In this document: positions 3,402 through 6,024 of the stretch, piece by piece
How positions within the stretch are numbered: the stretch's first letter is position 1
How the letters are laid out: each line of letters opens with the position of its first letter
Source of the DNA: Betaproteobacteria bacterium
GTDB lineage: Bacteria > Pseudomonadota > Gammaproteobacteria > Burkholderiales > Rhodocyclaceae
DNA length: 6,024 nucleotides
Assembly: GCA_016880375.1 (NCBI GenBank)
Contig: JAEHDO010000242.1
Span: forward strand, 1 to 6,024
Direction of reading: 5' to 3'
The notes under the pieces: generated by a model
Databases searched by the model: none
Told to the model about the DNA's origin: nothing
The model's input: only the letters and a program-made list of their open reading frames with translations
Made by a program: the position numbers and the translations under genes

Positions 3402-5068
3402 ATCGCCGCTACGACGCCGTCGTGGCCGGTTCTGGCGCCGGCGGTGCGGCAACCGCCTGGCGCCTCTGTGCGCAGGGGCTGAAAGTCCTGCTGCTCGAGG
3501 CCGGACCGCGTTTCGAGCCATCGCTCGATTACAGGCTGCACCTTCCCGACTGGGAACGCCAGGTATTGCCGCGGCGCCGCGCCAGCCAGGCCGAAGTCAG
3601 CTTTGGCGCCTTCAGCGCGCTCAACCCGGAAGAACGCAGCCTGCGCTCGTGGAACGCCGTGGCCGGGCCAGTCGTGCGTGGCGACTCGCGCGAGCCGATG
3701 GGGCCTGGCTACTGGCACGTTCTGGGCGTGGGCGGCAGCACGCTGGCCTTTGTCGGCGAATCGCATCGCCTGCATCCGGAGGCCATGAAACTGCAAAGCC
3801 GCTTCGGTGCCGGCTGCGACTGGCCGATCACCTATGCCGACCTCGAGCCCTATTACGGGCTCTGCGAACAATTGATCGGGGTTGCCGGCCCGGAGGAACA
3901 GGGCGCCCGCTGGCGCTCCACGCCGTTCCCACTGCCGCCGCACCCGTTCAGCCCGGCCGGAAGGCGACTGCAGTCAGCCGGAAGCAGGCTGGGGATGAAC
4001 TGGCAGGCCAACTCGCGCGCCGCGCTCTCCATGCCGTACGACGGACGCCCTGCGTGCAATTACTGCGGCAACTGCAGTCGCGGCTGCCCCGTCGGCGACA
4101 AGGGGTCGGCCGATGTCACCTTCATTCGCAAAGCCGAACAGACCGGCCGGTTGACGCTGATGACAAACAGCCGCCTGCTGCGCCTGCATCCGGCAGGCGG
4201 TGGCCGCATTGCCTCCGTCGAATACGTCAGGGGCAAAGCGCGCCACCGGGTCGAGACGCCGGTATTGGTTCTGGCTGCCGGCGCCATACAAACCCCCCGC
4301 CTCCTGCTGGCCAACCGCAGCCGGCAGCATCCGCACGGATTGGCCAACAGTTCCCGCCAGGTCGGACGCAATTTCATGGAAAGCGTCTTCTGGTCGAGTA
4401 CCGGCATCGTTCCCGATCTGGGCAACAGCCACGTCGGCCTGCCGTCGGATACCATCTGCTGGGACTTCAACGGCCCGCAAGGCATCCCCGATGTCATTGG
4501 CGGCTGCCGCTTCCATTCTGCCGTTCAGGAAATCGGGCTGGTCGGGCCCATTGCCTATGCTTCGCGCATCGTCAAGGGATTTGGCCGAGCCCTGAAGGAA
4601 GGTGTCCGCAATCAATTTGGCCACTGCCTTTCGGTCGGCGCCTTCGCAGAATTTCTGCCCAACGACGAGAGCCGGGTCGATCTCGACCCGACCAGGAAAG
4701 ACGAATTCGGCATGGCGTTGCCGCGGATTCATTCGCACCTCGGGCAACCTGAAATCAGGCGACTGCGTTTCATGGCCGCCCAGGCGAGGAGGCTCCTGCA
4801 GGAAGCCGGAGCCAGCATCCTGGTTGAAGAATACGGTGCCTGGGATCTGTTCTCGGCAACCCATGTTTTCGGTACCTGCCGCATGGGCGCTTCGGCCGTT
4901 CACTCCGTCGTGGATGCACAAGGGCGCAGCCATGACCACCCGAACCTGTACATTGCCGATGCCAGCGTGTTCCCCTCGTCAGGCGGCGGCGAGGCGCCCT
5001 CGCTGACCATCCAGGCGCTGGCGCTGCGGACTGCCGACAACATCGTTTCCGGCAAGGTTGGAAGCTGA
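3398..5068 (+). CDS. FAD-dependent GMC oxidoreductase with four-cysteine cluster
   Basis: This 556-residue flavoprotein probably oxidises an alcohol or sugar and is the catalytic partner of the preceding small subunit. The FAD-binding start is VVAGSGAGGAATAWRL (8-23), with the ribose-binding Glu in LLLEAGP (31-37). GVGGSTLAF (110-118) is the GMC flavin loop. LAAGAIQTPRLLL (292-304) is the second GMC signature. The C-terminal ATHVFGTCRMG (487-497) holds catalytic His489, and LYIADASVFPSSGG (517-530) is typical. Residues 220-230 contain CxxCxxCxxxC (Cys220, 223, 226, 230). Relatives such as bacterial FAD glucose dehydrogenase bind a 3Fe-4S cluster in this region, so an iron-sulfur cluster is plausible. 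At the second catalytic position, usually Asn or His before PxLTI, the sequence is GEAPSLTI with Ala533. No signal peptide is present, so export with the Tat-bearing partner is likely. No cytochrome gene follows. Substrate is unknown. Confidence 0.92.
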   Translation: MNRRYDAVVAGSGAGGAATAWRLCAQGLKVLLLEAGPRFEPSLDYRLHLPDWERQVLPRRRASQAEVSFGAFSALNPEERSLRSWNAVAGPVVRGDSREPMGPGYWHVLGVGGSTLAFVGESHRLHPEAMKLQSRFGAGCDWPITYADLEPYYGLCEQLIGVAGPEEQGARWRSTPFPLPPHPFSPAGRRLQSAGSRLGMNWQANSRAALSMPYDGRPACNYCGNCSRGCPVGDKGSADVTFIRKAEQTGRLTLMTNSRLLRLHPAGGGRIASVEYVRGKARHRVETPVLVLAAGAIQTPRLLLANRSRQHPHGLANSSRQVGRNFMESVFWSSTGIVPDLGNSHVGLPSDTICWDFNGPQGIPDVIGGCRFHSAVQEIGLVGPIAYASRIVKGFGRALKEGVRNQFGHCLSVGAFAEFLPNDESRVDLDPTRKDEFGMALPRIHSHLGQPEIRRLRFMAAQARRLLQEAGASILVEEYGAWDLFSATHVFGTCRMGASAVHSVVDAQGRSHDHPNLYIADASVFPSSGGGEAPSLTIQALALRTADNIVSGKVGS

Positions 5069-5073
5069 CGTCC

Positions 5074-5104
5074 GGGGCTGCAGCTCAGGGCCGGCAGCAG
5101 CCCC
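5074..5104. terminator. Hairpin between convergent genes, possible two-way terminator
   Basis: GGGGCTGC (5074-5081) pairs perfectly with GCAGCCCC (5097-5104) over a 15-base loop, in the 48-base gap between the GMC gene and the convergent hydrolase gene. There is no T run on either side, so rho-independent function is uncertain. Location and stem strength are the support. Confidence 0.45.
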
Positions 5105-5116
5105 TCGCCGCTTAGC

Positions 5117-5761
5117 TTAGCTGTCCCTTGCCGCAAATTGCGACTGGAACCACCTTGCGGCATGCTCCGCCGCCTGTTCCAGCGTGCCGGGTTCTTCGAA
5201 GAGGTGGGTCGCGCCCGGCACGATCTCCAGCTTCTTCTCGCAACGCAGCAGGTCGTAAGCCTGCCGGTTGAGTTCGATCACGACGTCGTCACGGCCGCCG
5301 ACGATGAGCAGGGTCGGCGCGCGAACCAGAGTCAGCGCCTGCGGACCGGCGAGGTCGGGGCGGCCGCCGCGCGAGACCACGGCGGCGACGTCCGGGTGCC
5401 TGGCCGCCGCCTGCAGGGCCGCTGCGGCGCCGGTGCTGGCGCCGAAGCAGCCGAGCTTCATCCCCTTCGTTTCTGCATTTCCTTCCAGCCAGGCGAGGGC
5501 GGCGAGCAGGCGTTCGGTGAGGAGGCCGATGTCGAAGCGCGTTTCGTAGGTGCGGTCCTCCTGCGGCGTGAGCAGGTCGAAGAGCAGGGTGGCGATGCGG
5601 TATTCGTGCAGGACGCCGGCGACGTACTGGTTGCGCGGACTGTGGCGGCTGCTGCCGCTGCCGTGGGCGAAGGCGACGACGCCGAGCGGGCTTTCGGGCA
5701 GGGTCAGCGTGCCGGGGAGACTGACTTTGCCGGCGGGGATGAGGACTTCGCGCTGTTGCAT
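5117..5761 (-). CDS. Alpha/beta hydrolase, dienelactone hydrolase type
   Basis: This 214-residue enzyme has a complete alpha/beta hydrolase set. It shows the oxyanion loop AHGSGSSRHSPRNQ (32-45), the nucleophile elbow GASTG with Ser109, the acid Asp158 in VGGRDD (154-159), and His186 in GATHLFEEPGTL (183-194). Length and motifs match the dienelactone-hydrolase-like family often found alone or fused to phosphoribosyltransferase domains. The natural substrate is unknown; ester or thioester hydrolysis in the cytoplasm is expected, as there is no signal peptide. The start is taken at 5761 (MQQREVLIPAG): a GGGGG tract lies 7 bases upstream, and the frame further upstream overlaps the preceding gene and lacks family character. 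It begins 2 bases after the stop of the radical SAM gene, so the two are probably co-transcribed. A decayed tail of a paralogue lies at 134-208. Confidence 0.9.
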   Translation of the reverse strand: MQQREVLIPAGKVSLPGTLTLPESPLGVVAFAHGSGSSRHSPRNQYVAGVLHEYRIATLLFDLLTPQEDRTYETRFDIGLLTERLLAALAWLEGNAETKGMKLGCFGASTGAAAALQAAARHPDVAAVVSRGGRPDLAGPQALTLVRAPTLLIVGGRDDVVIELNRQAYDLLRCEKKLEIVPGATHLFEEPGTLEQAAEHAARWFQSQFAARDS

Positions 5762-5763
5762 CG

Positions 5764-6024
5764 TCAGGCCCCCATGCGCACACGCACCGGGATGCGGCGG
5801 CGGCCGAACTGTCCTTCGAATTTCTCGAAGCGGCCGGCGACGGGTGCGCCGCAGTGGTCGCAATGGCCTTCCTCGGTGAGGTCATAGGCGAGGATCTGGT
5901 GCCAGTCGCGCACGATGACGCCCTTGCCGCAGCCGGGGCAGAAGGTGGTGCCGCCTTCGGTGTCGTGCACGTTGCCGGTGTAGACGTGGCGGATGCCGGC
6001 GTCCAGGGCGATGCGGCGCGAGCG
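5764..6024 (-). CDS. amrS: AmmeMemoRadiSam radical SAM enzyme, C-terminal part
   Basis: Only the last 86 residues are in the window; the gene continues past the right edge. The segment reads IALDAGIRHVYTGNVHD (5-21), then TTFCPGC (26-32) and GHCDHCGAPVAGRF (53-66). It ends GQFGRRRIPVRV plus a few residues. I recognise this as the C-terminus of the radical SAM protein found with AMMECR1 and Memo domain proteins in the AmmeMemoRadiSam system. The two CxxC pairs (fragment Cys29/32 and Cys55/58) probably bind zinc. The radical SAM CxxxCxxC motif would lie upstream, outside the window, so the catalytic domain cannot be checked. The biological reaction of this system is not established. The stop is 2 bases before the ATG of the hydrolase gene, suggesting one operon. 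Confidence 0.85.
   Translation of the reverse strand, partial: RSRRIALDAGIRHVYTGNVHDTEGGTTFCPGCGKGVIVRDWHQILAYDLTEEGHCDHCGAPVAGRFEKFEGQFGRRRIPVRVRMGA

Noticed and set aside
3286..4752. Long 488-residue open frame inside the GMC gene
   Set aside because: It is rich in Arg, Pro and Ala, has no recognisable motif, and overlaps a gene with full GMC signatures. It is a shadow frame of GC-rich coding DNA.
3974..4939. 321-residue minus-strand frame opposite the GMC gene
   Set aside because: No motif or ribosome site; antisense shadow of a well-supported gene.
5138..5887. 249-residue plus-strand frame opposite the hydrolase
   Set aside because: The opposite strand carries a complete catalytic triad and family motifs; this frame shows only shadow-type composition.

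Overview
The window reads as chromosomal DNA from a GC-rich betaproteobacterium. A Rhodocyclales-type organism (the Dechloromonas / Azospira / Accumulibacter neighbourhood) is my best guess, judged from protein style and codon use and not from any search. Nearly all of it is ordinary single-copy coding DNA. I see no tRNA, rRNA, CRISPR array, transposase or phage gene.

Layout. Positions 1-270 hold a very AT-rich patch (about 51-116) next to a decayed C-terminal scrap of an alpha/beta hydrolase on the minus strand (about 134-208). This scrap is a relative of the intact hydrolase at the other end of the window. Three small plus-strand genes follow: a 43-residue lysine-rich protein (271-402), an RRM RNA-binding protein with a glycine/arginine tail (594-920, TTG start) and a 70-residue charged protein (1066-1278, TTG start) whose 3' end carries a perfect 12-bp hairpin. 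Next comes a secreted DUF2147 protein (1344-1793), convergent with a YjdM/PhnA-type zinc-ribbon protein on the minus strand (1814-2158).

A divergent intergenic region (2159-2339) contains the best promoter in the window (TTGAAA, 17 bp, TAAAAT), overlapped by a short tandem repeat. It drives a likely three-gene operon. The genes are an exported 184-residue protein of unknown function with a C-terminal two-cysteine loop (2340-2894), a Tat-signal-bearing gluconate-2-dehydrogenase subunit-3-like protein (2913-3401), and an FAD-dependent GMC oxidoreductase with a four-cysteine cluster (3398-5068). The two dehydrogenase genes overlap by 4 bases. The pair resembles the small and catalytic subunits of periplasmic FAD-dependent sugar/alcohol dehydrogenases, but no cytochrome subunit gene follows.

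Convergent to this operon, on the minus strand, are an alpha/beta (dienelactone-type) hydrolase (5117-5761) and, 2 bases upstream of it, the C-terminal part of an AmmeMemoRadiSam-type radical SAM enzyme (5764 to the window edge). The most promising material for follow-up is the 2340-5068 operon: an uncharacterised exported protein with a two-subunit flavin dehydrogenase that lacks the usual second catalytic residue and a visible electron-accepting cytochrome.
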